Shown piece by piece: positions 9,009 to 17,337 of a stretch of DNA of 64,000 bases. The notes below the pieces were generated by a model, which worked only from the letters and a program-made list of their open reading frames with translations, was not told where the DNA came from and did no database searches. Both the position numbers and the translations under genes were made by a program. Each line of letters opens with the position of its first letter. The stretch's first letter is position 1. The stretch comes from JAJPHF01 sp035293805 (GTDB taxonomy: Bacteria; Chloroflexota; UBA6077; JAJPHF01), in assembly GCA_035293805.1 (NCBI GenBank), contig DATGMD010000055.1, forward strand, positions 1-64,000, in the 5' to 3' direction.

Positions 9009-9239
9009 TTACGCGTCGTTGTCGCGGAACTGCAGACCGCAGTGAGCGCACCACCAGGTCGCGCCCGCTAGGCGAACGCGCTCCGTCAGGCCCGCGACCG
9101 GCACGAGCGGCTCCCCGCACGCCGTGCAGGCGTCGCCGATCTTCACGGCCAGCCTCGGCCGCGGCCGCACGGAGCCGCGCGGCGGCGGGCCGCAGAAGTC
9201 GCCCGGGCTTCGGCGGCGCAGCCAGCCTGGCCAGAACAT
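9009..9239 (-). CDS. Small zinc-ribbon protein
   Basis: A 76-residue protein with two CxxC pairs (CTACGEPL and WWCAHCGLQF) about 25 residues apart, the layout of a zinc ribbon. AAGGAG lies about 6 bases before ATG 9239, which supports it as a real gene. It is divergent from another small Cys-rich protein at 9470. Function is unknown; nucleic-acid or protein binding is possible. Confidence 0.6.
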   Translation of the reverse strand: MFWPGWLRRRSPGDFCGPPPRGSVRPRPRLAVKIGDACTACGEPLVPVAGLTERVRLAGATWWCAHCGLQFRDNDA

Positions 9240-9469
9240 TGGTTACTCCTTACGTCGTGCTGGCCCCTATCCCCCCAGGTTGTAGCACGAGCTGGCGGCG
9301 GCCGCGCGGGCGGGGAGCGGCCACGGGCGCCCAGCGGCGTGGTCGCGGCGCCGTGTAAGCGAGTTAACAGCGCGGGCGTAAGGTAGCTCATCGCGGCGCA
9401 GGCGGCGGGGCCGTATGCTGGCAACGTAAGGCAACGCGCCGTTCGTGACGGCGCCAGAAGGGGACTCTG

Positions 9470-9670
9470 ATGCATGCGCCGGCTTCCGTGATTGGCCAGG
9501 TGTTTCGCTGCGCGTGGTGCCACAAGGCGGAGCCGGTGCGCGGCGGGCTGCTCTTCTTCACGTACGCGGGCGTGGACGCGGACGGGCAGCACACGGTCGT
9601 GGCTGCCGACGCCGCGGGCTGGTCGCACTCGGATGGGATCTGCCCGGCGCATCTCGCCGCGGTGCGCTGA
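9470..9670 (+). CDS. Small Cys-rich protein with CxxC...GICPAHL motif
   Basis: A 66-residue protein starting at ATG 9470 with GAAGGGGA about 6 bases upstream. It has CAWCHK near residue 14-19 and a C-terminal SDGICPAHL. This motif pair recurs in short bacterial proteins where the cysteines could bind zinc. A TATGCT box at 9414-9419 could be its -10. Function is unknown. Confidence 0.55.
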   Translation: MHAPASVIGQVFRCAWCHKAEPVRGGLLFFTYAGVDADGQHTVVAADAAGWSHSDGICPAHLAAVR

Positions 9671-9720
9671 GCGCGCGGGCAGAGCGCCACTCGGGGAGTG
9701 GGGAGGAGAGGATAAGGAGG

Positions 9721-9739
9721 TTGGGGGGACACCCCCCAA
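9721..9739. repeat. Short perfect GC hairpin
   Basis: TTGGGGGG (9721-9728) pairs with CCCCCCAA (9732-9739) around a 3-base loop. It lies in the 175-base G/C-skewed gap between two convergent genes, in a stretch of repeat-like G and C runs. Confidence 0.5.
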
Positions 9740-9806
9740 ACCCCCGGCAGGCGGGCGCCCCCTGTACCCCCGGGGAGAGGCCGGGGAGCAAGCCCCCGGC
9801 AGAAGG

Positions 9807-9833
9807 GCGCGTCCTGCGCTCTCGAGGACGCGC
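9807..9833. terminator. Hairpin at the phosphoesterase 3' end
   Basis: A 9-bp perfect stem (GCGCGTCCT / AGGACGCGC) with a 9-base loop lies 13 bases past the phosphoesterase stop. There is no T-run, so a terminator role is only probable. Confidence 0.45.
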
Positions 9834-9845
9834 GGGGATGCGGGG

Positions 9846-11255
9846 TTAATCGGCTTTGGGGGTGCGGGGTGGGGGCTGGGTGAAGTCGAAGGCGTTCAGG
9901 AGGTTGTTGGCGGCGGCGTCGCGGGTGGCGACGGGCGGGAGGTTCCAGCGCCACTCGATGAACCTCATGATGGACGTGGTGTCGTAGCGGGTGTGGTCGA
10001 CGTAGCCGCGCTTGGCGTAGGGGGACACGACGACGGCGGGCACGCGCAGGCCTGGCCCCCACTCGTCGACAACGGGCGGGGCGACGTGGTCGTAGAAGCC
10101 GCCGTTCTCGTCGTAGGTGACGATCACCGCCGTGCGCGGCCACAGCGGGCTCTCGCGGATCGCCCGGAGCATCTGGTCGACCCACTCGTCGCCCGCGGTG
10201 ACGGTGTCGAGGCCGGGGTGCTGGCTGTAGCCATCGGTTGGCTTCACCCAGGCCACCTGCGGCAGCGAGCCGGTGCGGAGCGCGGCGAGGAAGTCGTCCT
10301 CGTCCTTCAGGTGCCGCGCCTTGGCGACCGGGTCGGCGCCCACGTCGGCGAAGTAGTTGAACGCCTGGTGGTGGTAGGCGAAGAGCGGGCTGGGGTGGCC
10401 GGCGAGCGCGTCGTTCCAGCCCTGCGCGTACCAGGCCCACGACACGCCGGCGGCGTCGAGGCGGTCGCCGATGTGCGGGACGGTCTGGAGCGGCACGCGG
10501 TGGTCCTCGGGCGTGCCGGCCTGGTAGGGCGGCATGAGTGGCTGCGCGTCGTTCACGACGTAGCCGTCGGGGCGGGTGACGTTGTCCTTCAGGTGGTCGG
10601 GATCGTCGGGGAAGGGCCGCGAGATGAAGTCGGCGGGCGGGTCGGGCCAGTAGGGCGTGCAGGCACAGATGAGCCAGAAGGCCGCGAGCATCGAGCCGCC
10701 GAACGAGGCGTGGTGGAACTGGTCGAGGAGCGTATACTCGCTGGCCCAGCGCCAGAGGTGGCTGTCGGGCAGGTCGTAGTAGCCCATCGTCAGGCCGCCG
10801 ACGCCGCTCCAGGCCACGAAGCGGTCCATGCCGCCGCCGTTGATCTGGTACTGCTGAGCGTAGTACGCGTGGACGGGGTCGCCGGTGAGCTGGTCGGGCG
10901 GGGCGTAGGCGTTCATGTCGAACATGGCGTTCGGCAGGTCGGCGGGGAAGCGCGGGTCGGGCATGGGGTGGCCCGAATCGTTGTCTGTGATGGGCTGGGG
11001 CAGCGTCGCGTAGACGTTGCCCGCCTTGTCGCTCTGCGGGCGCGCGGCGGCGGCGCCCGCGAGGCCGTCGGCGCCCGGGAAGCGGCCGAAGAGGTGATCG
11101 AAGCTGCGATTCTCCATGAAGAGGACGACGACGTGGTCAATGGGCACCGCGCCCGGCTGGCCGGCCGGCGCCGGGCCGGGGCCGGCGCCGAGGCCGCCCG
11201 CCAGCAGGATCACGAGCGCGCCGAGCACGGTAGTCCGCCAGCGTCGCTGCAGCAT
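9846..11255 (-). CDS. Secreted phosphoesterase (phospholipase C / acid phosphatase family)
   Basis: A 469-residue exported enzyme. An N-terminal signal (LQRRWRTT then a Leu/Gly-rich core) is followed at about residue 40 by HVVVLFMENRSFDHLFG, the hallmark metal-binding start of PF04185 phosphoesterases. Later motifs TYDENGGFYDHVAPP and RVPAVVVSPYAKRGYVDH are also diagnostic. It probably cleaves phosphomonoesters or phospholipids at the cell surface. I use ATG 11255, preceded by GAGGGAG; two upstream in-frame starts lie within or before that site. No partner genes are apparent. Confidence 0.88.
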   Translation of the reverse strand: MLQRRWRTTVLGALVILLAGGLGAGPGPAPAGQPGAVPIDHVVVLFMENRSFDHLFGRFPGADGLAGAAAARPQSDKAGNVYATLPQPITDNDSGHPMPDPRFPADLPNAMFDMNAYAPPDQLTGDPVHAYYAQQYQINGGGMDRFVAWSGVGGLTMGYYDLPDSHLWRWASEYTLLDQFHHASFGGSMLAAFWLICACTPYWPDPPADFISRPFPDDPDHLKDNVTRPDGYVVNDAQPLMPPYQAGTPEDHRVPLQTVPHIGDRLDAAGVSWAWYAQGWNDALAGHPSPLFAYHHQAFNYFADVGADPVAKARHLKDEDDFLAALRTGSLPQVAWVKPTDGYSQHPGLDTVTAGDEWVDQMLRAIRESPLWPRTAVIVTYDENGGFYDHVAPPVVDEWGPGLRVPAVVVSPYAKRGYVDHTRYDTTSIMRFIEWRWNLPPVATRDAAANNLLNAFDFTQPPPRTPKAD

Positions 11256-11585
11256 GGGTCGGCTCTCCCTCATACCGAATGGGCTCGCGTAGCCGATCGC
11301 CCTCGCGGGCTGGAACATGCGTCAAAGCCGCGCTGCCGCCTCGTCTTGGCTCGGCCGCAGGGGTGCCTTCTTGATTTCGTGGCGCGAGCGGGGCTGGGAC
11401 GCGCCCCAGCCGCCCGCCGGCCTGGTTAGTCCTCGGGCAGTGAGCCGCGGCGCGTGCAGTGCAGCAAAGCCCATCATAAAAGCGCAGCGAGCGGCGGGGC
11501 TAGGCGCGGCCCGCCGCCGGGCGCGCGCCGGGTGCTAGAATGGCGGCGCTCGGCGGACGCACCGGTAGCGGCGAGGGGAGCGACC
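11256..11585. other. Divergent intergenic region
   Basis: 330 bases between the phosphoesterase and the TAXI-like gene. I see no credible gene. A TAGAAT at 11536-11541 could be a -10 box for the downstream gene, but no good -35 is present. Confidence 0.4.
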
Positions 11586-12521
11586 ATGACCAGCTACGAC
11601 TTCCAGGCGGGCGGCACGAACCCACACTACGGCCGCATTGCCCACTGGCTCGCGGGCCATCTGTGGCAGCGCTATCCCGAGGTGACGGTCAACATCAAAG
11701 TAGGGAGCGCGTACGAGGACCTGCGAGCGGTCGGGGACGGGCTGGCGCAGATCGGCGTGACCACCCCGGCCGTCGCGGCGCGGCTGTGCTTCGACGGCAG
11801 CGCGACCTTCGAGCGGCCGCGGCCGGCGCTGCGCAACATCGGCGTGGTGCCCCACCGCGACGCGCTGGTGATGGGGGTGGTGGCGGAGCGGGGGCTGACG
11901 ACCGTGGACGACGTGCGCGAGGGCCGCGTGCCGCTGCGGCTGTCGGTGCCGGTGGAAACGATGATGACCGGGCACGCCAGCCGCCACGTGCTCGCGCGGC
12001 ACGGCATCACGCGCGAGGCGCTGGAGAGCTGGGGCGGGCAGTGGATCGACACGGCGTCGGCGCAGGACGCCTGGAAGATGGTGGCCGCGGGGACGGCCGA
12101 CGCGATGATCAACGAGTCGATCCCGCAGTCGTTCCGGCCGCTGGCGAAGGCGCGGCCGTTCCGCTTGCTGTCGATGCGGCAGGAGGCGGTCGAGGCGCTG
12201 GAAGCCGACCTCGGCTACCGCTGGCGGCCGGTCGCGGCGGGCAGCATCGCCGGCCAGGAGGCGCCCGTGCTCGGCCTGAGCTGGGAGCACTGGATCGTCG
12301 TGGCGCACGCCGACCTGCCGGACGACGTGGCCTACACGCTGGCCGACGCGTTCTGCAGCAACGCGCTGCGCCTGGAGCGCCAGTACACGGCGGACAACCG
12401 GCTGGCGCCGGAGGACTGCTCGCTGGAGGCGCCGATGCGGCTGGCAGTCGTCGCCGGCGAGGTGACGGTGCCGCTGCACCCGGGCGCCGAGCGGCGCTAC
12501 CGCGAGGCGGGGGCGCTGTAA
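11586..12521 (+). CDS. TAXI-type solute-binding protein lacking a signal peptide
   Basis: A 311-residue protein related to TRAP-transporter TAXI solute receptors: start TSYDFQAGGTNPHYGRIA, then KVGSAYEDLRAVGDGLAQIGVTTPAVAA, a helical SRHVLARHG segment and AGTADAMINES. ATG 11586 has GAGGGGAG about 6 bases upstream and the fold begins at once. Sequence upstream in frame is not a signal peptide, so the protein appears cytoplasmic or is exported another way. No TRAP membrane subunit is nearby. It may be a ligand sensor rather than a transport receptor; that is inference. Confidence 0.72.
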   Translation: MTSYDFQAGGTNPHYGRIAHWLAGHLWQRYPEVTVNIKVGSAYEDLRAVGDGLAQIGVTTPAVAARLCFDGSATFERPRPALRNIGVVPHRDALVMGVVAERGLTTVDDVREGRVPLRLSVPVETMMTGHASRHVLARHGITREALESWGGQWIDTASAQDAWKMVAAGTADAMINESIPQSFRPLAKARPFRLLSMRQEAVEALEADLGYRWRPVAAGSIAGQEAPVLGLSWEHWIVVAHADLPDDVAYTLADAFCSNALRLERQYTADNRLAPEDCSLEAPMRLAVVAGEVTVPLHPGAERRYREAGAL

Positions 12522-12545
12522 ACATCGCAGCAGGGGAAGGGTGGT

Positions 12546-12875
12546 ATGTGGTATCTGGTGCTCTCGCGCGACCTCGGGCGCGACGACACGAAGCAGACGC
12601 ACCGTGGCGCGCACAGCGACTGGCTGGACGCGCAGCACCGGGCGGGGCGCGCGCTGTTCTCCGGCCCGACGACGGACGGGCGCTACGGGATGTACGTGCT
12701 GCTGGCGCCGAGCCTGACGGACGCGCGGGCGCTGGCAGCGCAGGACCCGTATCACCAGCACGGCGTGCGCGACCTGGAGCAGGTGCTGGAATGGGACCCG
12801 CGGCGCGCGCTGCGCCTGGACGGCCCGAGCGTCGCCGACATCACGGCGATGGCGCGCGGCGAGGGGCAGGGCTAA
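12546..12875 (+). CDS. YciI-like protein
   Basis: A 109-residue protein beginning WYLVLSRD with the DPYHQHGVRD and VLEWDPRR segments of the YCII superfamily (dimeric alpha/beta barrel related to muconolactone isomerase). AGGGGAAGG precedes ATG 12546. It starts 24 bases after the TAXI-like gene and is probably co-transcribed. The fold's His-Asp dyad is plausible, but the reaction is unknown. Confidence 0.7.
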   Translation: MWYLVLSRDLGRDDTKQTHRGAHSDWLDAQHRAGRALFSGPTTDGRYGMYVLLAPSLTDARALAAQDPYHQHGVRDLEQVLEWDPRRALRLDGPSVADITAMARGEGQG

Positions 12876-12931
12876 GCGAATCTGGTGCGTGGTGAGCCCA
12901 CAACGCGCCAGCGATTACCGGTGACCAGGGG

Positions 12932-14098
12932 CTAGGGCTGGTAGGGGCCGAGCTGGGCGACGGCGTAGTCGGCGAAGCGCTGGTCGATGACGCGGTCCAG
13001 GTCCACCTTCGTCTTCACGTAGCCGTGGTCGAGCATCCAGTCCTGGGCAACGCCGATGATGTCGGCGTTGACGCGGCCGTCCGGGTTGTTGGACGGCCAG
13101 GGCATGGTGTCGTAGATCGCGCGGTCCTTTAGCTCCGTGTGGGCGATCATGTAGTCGATCACCTCGTCACGGTCGATGCCCTTGGTGCGCGCCGCGTCGT
13201 AGACGCGCAGGCCGCGCACGTAGGCTTTCGCGAAGCGCAGGCCGGCCTCCGTGTGGTTGTCCGCGAAGTCCTCGGAGAACATCAGCATGGCGGGCTCGTC
13301 GTAGGGCACGAGCTCGGGCCAGGGCCTGAAGCGCACGGCCGTCCCCTGGCTGACCGCGATCGCGGCGAAGGGATCGATCGTGACGGCGCCGTCCACATTG
13401 CCGTTGCCCAGGGCGACGTTCATGTCGGGGTAGGGCAGCAGCGCGGCCTCGACGTCGGCCACGCTGAGCCCCTCGCGCTGGAGGGCCAGGTCGAGCGCGA
13501 ACTCGGTGGCGTGGCCGCGCGACGTGATGCCGACGCGCCGGCCGTGCAGGTCGGCCAGCGTGCGCACCTGGCCGCTGTCGATCAGATCCTTGCGGACCAG
13601 CAGCCCGCCGGACTCGTTGCCGGGAATGGCGCTCCATACGTCGAGCACGATGCGCACAGGGATCCCCTGGGCGATGGCGTTGAACAGGCCCGCGGCGATC
13701 CCGCCGGTCGCGACGTCGATCTGGCCGGCGGCGAGCGCGGGCAGCATGGTCGTCGAGGTGTCGAAGGGGATCTCCTCGACGGCAATGCCCTCCTCCTGGT
13801 AGTAGCCGCGCTCCTGGGCGATGAAGCGGCCCGCGCTGCCGATGCCGCCGGCCTGGGCCACGCGCACGGTGAGGAGCGGCGCGGGCGCGGTCGGCGCCGC
13901 GACCGGCGCCGCGGCGGGCGCAGCGCCGCTCGGGGCAGCGCCGGCGGCCGGGGCGGCCGGGGCGGGCGCCGCCGGGGCCGCGCAACCCATCGCCAGAGCG
14001 GCTGCCAGGAGTAGTCCGGCGGCGCCCGCGGCTCGCCAGCGGCGCCCGGGGGCGCCCTGCTCAATTGCCGCGCCGTGGCCGCTCGTGCCGCCAGACAT
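12932..14098 (-). CDS. ABC-type substrate-binding lipoprotein (NMT1/THI5-like) 1
   Basis: A 388-residue lipoprotein. The signal ends in a lipobox (LAMGC, about residue 39) and is followed by a ~45-residue Ala/Pro linker. The mature part has QAGGIGSAGRFIAQERGYYQEEGI, GQIDVATGGIAAGLFNA and NGNVDGAVTIDPFAA, the pattern of SsuA/NMT1-type receptors for sulfonates, pyrimidines or aromatic ligands. ATG 14098 has GGGAGG 5 bases upstream. No permease or ATPase gene adjoins it. Confidence 0.82.
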   Translation of the reverse strand: MSGGTSGHGAAIEQGAPGRRWRAAGAAGLLLAAALAMGCAAPAAPAPAAPAAGAAPSGAAPAAAPVAAPTAPAPLLTVRVAQAGGIGSAGRFIAQERGYYQEEGIAVEEIPFDTSTTMLPALAAGQIDVATGGIAAGLFNAIAQGIPVRIVLDVWSAIPGNESGGLLVRKDLIDSGQVRTLADLHGRRVGITSRGHATEFALDLALQREGLSVADVEAALLPYPDMNVALGNGNVDGAVTIDPFAAIAVSQGTAVRFRPWPELVPYDEPAMLMFSEDFADNHTEAGLRFAKAYVRGLRVYDAARTKGIDRDEVIDYMIAHTELKDRAIYDTMPWPSNNPDGRVNADIIGVAQDWMLDHGYVKTKVDLDRVIDQRFADYAVAQLGPYQP

Positions 14099-14178
14099 GG
14101 TGCCTCCCGGGGCGCCGCCGCGCCCGCTCCAGCCGCCGTTCTGACTGTCCGCCAGCCTGCCCCGCTGGGGTTGCGCCC

Positions 14179-14207
14179 AGTGTGGCACCGCGTCCCCACG
14201 GTGTCAA
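14179..14207 (-). promoter_or_regulatory. Putative promoter of binding lipoprotein 1
   Basis: On the minus strand, a consensus TTGACA (14207-14202) is followed after 17 bases by CACACT (14184-14179), about 80 bases before ATG 14098. Confidence 0.5.
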
Positions 14208-14303
14208 GACGCCTTACGCCCCCGATTCGTGAATTCGCCGGTGAAGGTCTGCCCGGCGACTCACGGAATCGGACGCTGCTCGCGCGGCGCGGGCGCGGGA
14301 GTG

Positions 14304-14309
14304 TATGAT
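14304..14309 (+). promoter_or_regulatory. Possible -10 box of the MBL-fold gene
   Basis: TATGAT lies 42 bases upstream of ATG 14352. No clear -35 is seen at the expected distance, so confidence is low. Confidence 0.3.
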
Positions 14310-14351
14310 GCCGTCGCCCTGGCCAGGGACGCAGCGCGGAGGAGCGGACCG

Positions 14352-15179
14352 ATGGCGCAGTACCCTCGTATCGACGTGGTGCTCGGCGGCTACGACCTGG
14401 GGACCGACGTGGGCCTCGCGGCGTTTTGCAGCGTCGTGCTGATCGAGGCGCCAGATGCGAGCGGCGCCCTGCGGCGCATCCTGGTGGACCCGGCGCACGT
14501 CGGGCGCCGCCGCTTCCTGCTGGACGCGCTGGCGCGGCGCGGGCTGACGCCGACCGACATCGACCTGGTGGTGCTCACGCACGCCCACTGGGACCACATC
14601 CAGAACCTGGACGTATTCGACCACGCGCCGATCTACCTGCACCCGGACGAGCGGAAGTACGCGCAGCGGCCCCACCGCAACGACTGGGCGACGCCGCAGT
14701 GGACGGGCGCGATCATCGAGCGGCAGGACGCGCGGGAGATCGCCGAGGGCGGCGAATTGCTGCCGGGCATCGGCGTCGTGGACATGCCGGGGCACTCGCC
14801 GGGGAGCATCGGCATCAGTGTGCCGACGGAGGCGGGGCTGGCGGTCATCACGGGCGACGCGCTGCACTTCGCCTACGTGCTGCGGACGGGCATCAACCCG
14901 CTGGTGTTCTGGGATGCCGAGCAGGCGAAGCGCAGCATCGAGCGGATCGCAGCGCTGGCCGACGTGATCTACCCTGGCCACGACCGGCCGTTCCGCGTGG
15001 CCAAGAGCGGGGAGATCGAGTACCTCGTGCCGTTCCGGCTGACGGTGAATGGCATCCAGCCGGGCATGGAGGGGCTAGAGTTTCCGCCGCCGACGCAGCG
15101 CGTGCCGTGGGTGATGCCGGGCGTCGAGGAGCAGCTAGCGCGGCTGCGCGGCACCACACCGGCTACCACGCCGACCTAA
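14352..15179 (+). CDS. MBL-fold metallo-hydrolase
   Basis: A 275-residue metallo-beta-lactamase-fold enzyme with the full set of ligands: LTHAHWDHIQN (HxHxDH), MPGHSPGSIG, GDALHF and YPGHDRP. The spacing resembles N-acyl homoserine lactonase-like or glyoxalase II-like hydrolases. ATG 14352 follows GGAGCG. It has no signal peptide, so it is cytoplasmic. The substrate is unknown. It ends just before a long perfect hairpin. Confidence 0.85.
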   Translation: MAQYPRIDVVLGGYDLGTDVGLAAFCSVVLIEAPDASGALRRILVDPAHVGRRRFLLDALARRGLTPTDIDLVVLTHAHWDHIQNLDVFDHAPIYLHPDERKYAQRPHRNDWATPQWTGAIIERQDAREIAEGGELLPGIGVVDMPGHSPGSIGISVPTEAGLAVITGDALHFAYVLRTGINPLVFWDAEQAKRSIERIAALADVIYPGHDRPFRVAKSGEIEYLVPFRLTVNGIQPGMEGLEFPPPTQRVPWVMPGVEEQLARLRGTTPATTPT

Positions 15180-15187
15180 GCCGGTTT

Positions 15188-15238
15188 CCGGGGAGGGTAT
15201 GCAGGGTTGACGTAGACAACCCTGCATACCCTCCCCGG
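15188..15238. terminator. Perfect 22-bp hairpin between convergent genes
   Basis: Arms 15188-15209 and 15217-15238 are exact reverse complements with a 7-base loop (ACGTAGA). It lies 9 bases after the MBL gene stop and 50 bases before the end of the convergent VOC gene, so it may terminate transcription in both directions. No T-tract follows. Confidence 0.6.
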
Positions 15239-15287
15239 CCAGATGCTTAGCGAGGCGCAGCCGCCGGCGGGCGGGGATCGCCGCGCG

Positions 15288-16076
15288 CTACGCGCGGGAG
15301 CTGGAGGCGAGCGGCTTCGCGGGCTCCGGCGCGCGGTCGAAGCCGGTGACGGACAGCACCAGCACGTTGCCCTCGGGGTCGCGCACCGTCACCTTGGCGT
15401 CGTCGCTCGGGGCGGACGGCAGCGTCTGGCCCATCGCCGCGAAGCGCTGGCGGAGCGCCGCCCAGTCGTCTACCTGGATGCCGATGGCCTGGATGCCGCG
15501 CTTGGCGGTGAGGCCCTGCGGCACGACGGCGAGGTGGACGTGGCCATCGCCGAGGGCGACCGCCCCGTCGGGCGCCGTGCCCTCCTCCTGTAGCTCTAGC
15601 TTGTCCTTGAAGAAGGCCGCGACGGCGGCGGGGTCGTCGGCCTGGAGGATGACCTGCCGGATGGCGGGCACGCGCTTCTCCTCGCGGCCGAAGTAGCCGC
15701 GCGCGGAGAGATCGAAGTTGTTGCCCCAGGGGTCGACGACGCGCATCTCGGCGGGGCGGCCGTCCTGGGGATTCTGGCCGTGCTTCAGGTCGCCGCCGAG
15801 GCGGGCGAGCGTCTCGTCCACGCTGTCCACGACGAAGCCGAAGTGGTTGATGCCGGGCTGCTGGTTGGCCTCGCCGCCGTCGGCGCGATGGGTGCCGACG
15901 ACCGCGGAGTCCCCGCCGCGGATCTGGAGGAGCGCCAGGTTGAACAGGCCGTCGGTGACCATGACGGAGCCGGTCTTCGACTCGTAGCACTGCTCGAAGC
16001 CGAAGCCCTGTACGTAGTAGTCGCGCAACGCCTTCGGATTGTGGACCATCATCGCAACGTGCCGAATCTTCGCCAC
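15288..16076 (-). CDS. Two-domain VOC (glyoxalase/dioxygenase superfamily) protein
   Basis: A 262-residue protein with two vicinal-oxygen-chelate modules. The first begins KIRHVAMMVHNPKALRDYY and ends with VVDPWGNNFDL; the second begins IRQVILQADDPAAVAAFF and ends with VRDPEGNVLVLS. The module ends carry the E/D-x-N turn typical of the fold, and H7 and H76 (INHFGF) could bind metal. GTG 16076 has AGGAGGAGG upstream. It may be an extradiol-type dioxygenase, lyase or resistance protein; activity cannot be assigned. Confidence 0.82.
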   Translation of the reverse strand: MAKIRHVAMMVHNPKALRDYYVQGFGFEQCYESKTGSVMVTDGLFNLALLQIRGGDSAVVGTHRADGGEANQQPGINHFGFVVDSVDETLARLGGDLKHGQNPQDGRPAEMRVVDPWGNNFDLSARGYFGREEKRVPAIRQVILQADDPAAVAAFFKDKLELQEEGTAPDGAVALGDGHVHLAVVPQGLTAKRGIQAIGIQVDDWAALRQRFAAMGQTLPSAPSDDAKVTVRDPEGNVLVLSVTGFDRAPEPAKPLASSSRA

Positions 16077-16143
16077 GGTAGCCTCCTCCTGGAGTCTCCA
16101 ACGCCCGCGCCCCGGCGCGACTCGTCAGGGCGCTCTCGGGTCG

Positions 16144-16172
16144 AGTGTAGGCCGCGCCACTCATATGGTCAA
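16144..16172 (-). promoter_or_regulatory. Putative promoter of the VOC gene
   Basis: On the minus strand, TTGACC (16172-16167) and TACACT (16149-16144) are separated by 17 bases, about 70 bases before GTG 16076. Confidence 0.55.
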
Positions 16173-16221
16173 CCCATTGGCCTGACAGCCGGCGGCGCGA
16201 CGGGGCGCGGCTCCCGCGGCG

Positions 16222-17271
16222 CTACTGACTGGGGAGGCCGAGGTCGGCGGCCACGCGCCGCGCGATGGTGAAGTCGACCATCTGGTCGGGCTGCGCGCCC
16301 GGCGGGGCGCCGGCGGTTTCCTCCAGCAGATCGGCGTACGCCGCGAGCTGCGCGTCGGTGGGCAGCCCATTGGGCGAGTAGGTGTCGACCACCTGGTCGT
16401 AGGCCTTCTGCGCGTCGCCCGGCTCGAGCGAGACGAACTCGGCGATGACCTGGACGACCGTGTCGCGCTGGTTGGCGATGACGGGCAGGGCGCGCGCGGC
16501 GGCGCGCAGGCTGCCGGACACGAGCGGGGCCTTGTCCCGCAGGGTGTCCTGGCTGGTGCCGAACCCCGCCTGGGGGATGTCGAGCACGGTGCCGATCCGC
16601 AGCAGCGTGGGAAAGCCCTCGCGCTCGGCCACGAGGTTGGCGGGGATCGACTCGATGCTCGCGTCGATGGCGCCCGACTGCATGGCCGCGATGCGCTCCA
16701 GCTCGTTGCCGGCCGCGACGATGGCGAGGTCCGGGATCTGGAACTTGTCGGCCAGCTTCCGCGTCTCGAATGCGGTCAGGGTGCCGAGGCTGTCCACGCC
16801 GATCCGCTTGCCCGCGAGCTGGGAGATCGCGGTGATGGTGGGGGGCGCGCTGACCACGTGCTGGAGCTTGACGGAGTGAAACTGCACGATGCGCGTGGGG
16901 CCACCCTGCAGGGCGTTCGCGCCGATCGCCGAGAGCAAAGTGGTGAAATCCAGCTCGCCGTTGATCACCGCCGCGATCGCCGCGGGGCCGGTAATCTGCA
17001 CGAACTCGGGGTCCAGCCCCTCCTCCTGGAAGTAGCCCAGCTTCGACGCCAGGTAGGCGGGCAGGTAGCTGAGCGACGGGCCGGGCGCGCCGATGCTCAC
17101 GTGTTGCAGCGGCTGGCCGCTCGGGGCGGGGGACGCGGGCGCGTTCGTGGACGACGGCGCGGGCGAGGGCGTGCCCGGGGCGGCACCGGGCGCGGCCGGC
17201 CCCGCCGCGGCGCCGCTGCACGCCGCCAGCCCGCACGCCAGGATGGGCGCCAGGACGCTCGCCCACCGCAT
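16222..17271 (-). CDS. ABC-type substrate-binding lipoprotein (NMT1/THI5-like) 2
   Basis: A 349-residue lipoprotein: signal MRWASVLAPILACGLAAC with lipobox LAAC, a Pro/Ala/Ser linker, then SYLPAYLASKLGYFQEEGLDP, INGELDFTTLLSAIGANAL and QSGAIDASIESIPANLVAE, typical of NMT1-type receptors. ATG 17271 has GGAGG 6 bases upstream; GTG 17286 lies within that site and is less likely. It follows the molybdopterin dehydrogenase gene on the same strand with a 66-base gap. The two may be one operon, suggesting uptake of that enzyme's substrate (inference). Confidence 0.82.
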   Translation of the reverse strand: MRWASVLAPILACGLAACSGAAAGPAAPGAAPGTPSPAPSSTNAPASPAPSGQPLQHVSIGAPGPSLSYLPAYLASKLGYFQEEGLDPEFVQITGPAAIAAVINGELDFTTLLSAIGANALQGGPTRIVQFHSVKLQHVVSAPPTITAISQLAGKRIGVDSLGTLTAFETRKLADKFQIPDLAIVAAGNELERIAAMQSGAIDASIESIPANLVAEREGFPTLLRIGTVLDIPQAGFGTSQDTLRDKAPLVSGSLRAAARALPVIANQRDTVVQVIAEFVSLEPGDAQKAYDQVVDTYSPNGLPTDAQLAAYADLLEETAGAPPGAQPDQMVDFTIARRVAADLGLPSQ

Positions 17272-17337
17272 GAGACGCCTCCGCACTCATGATGAGTATG
17301 GCGCGACGCAGACGGGGGAGCAAGCGGTGGGGCCGCG

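Noticed and set aside
9492..11429. 645-codon plus-strand open frame
   Set aside because: Antisense to the phosphoesterase, which has clear family motifs.
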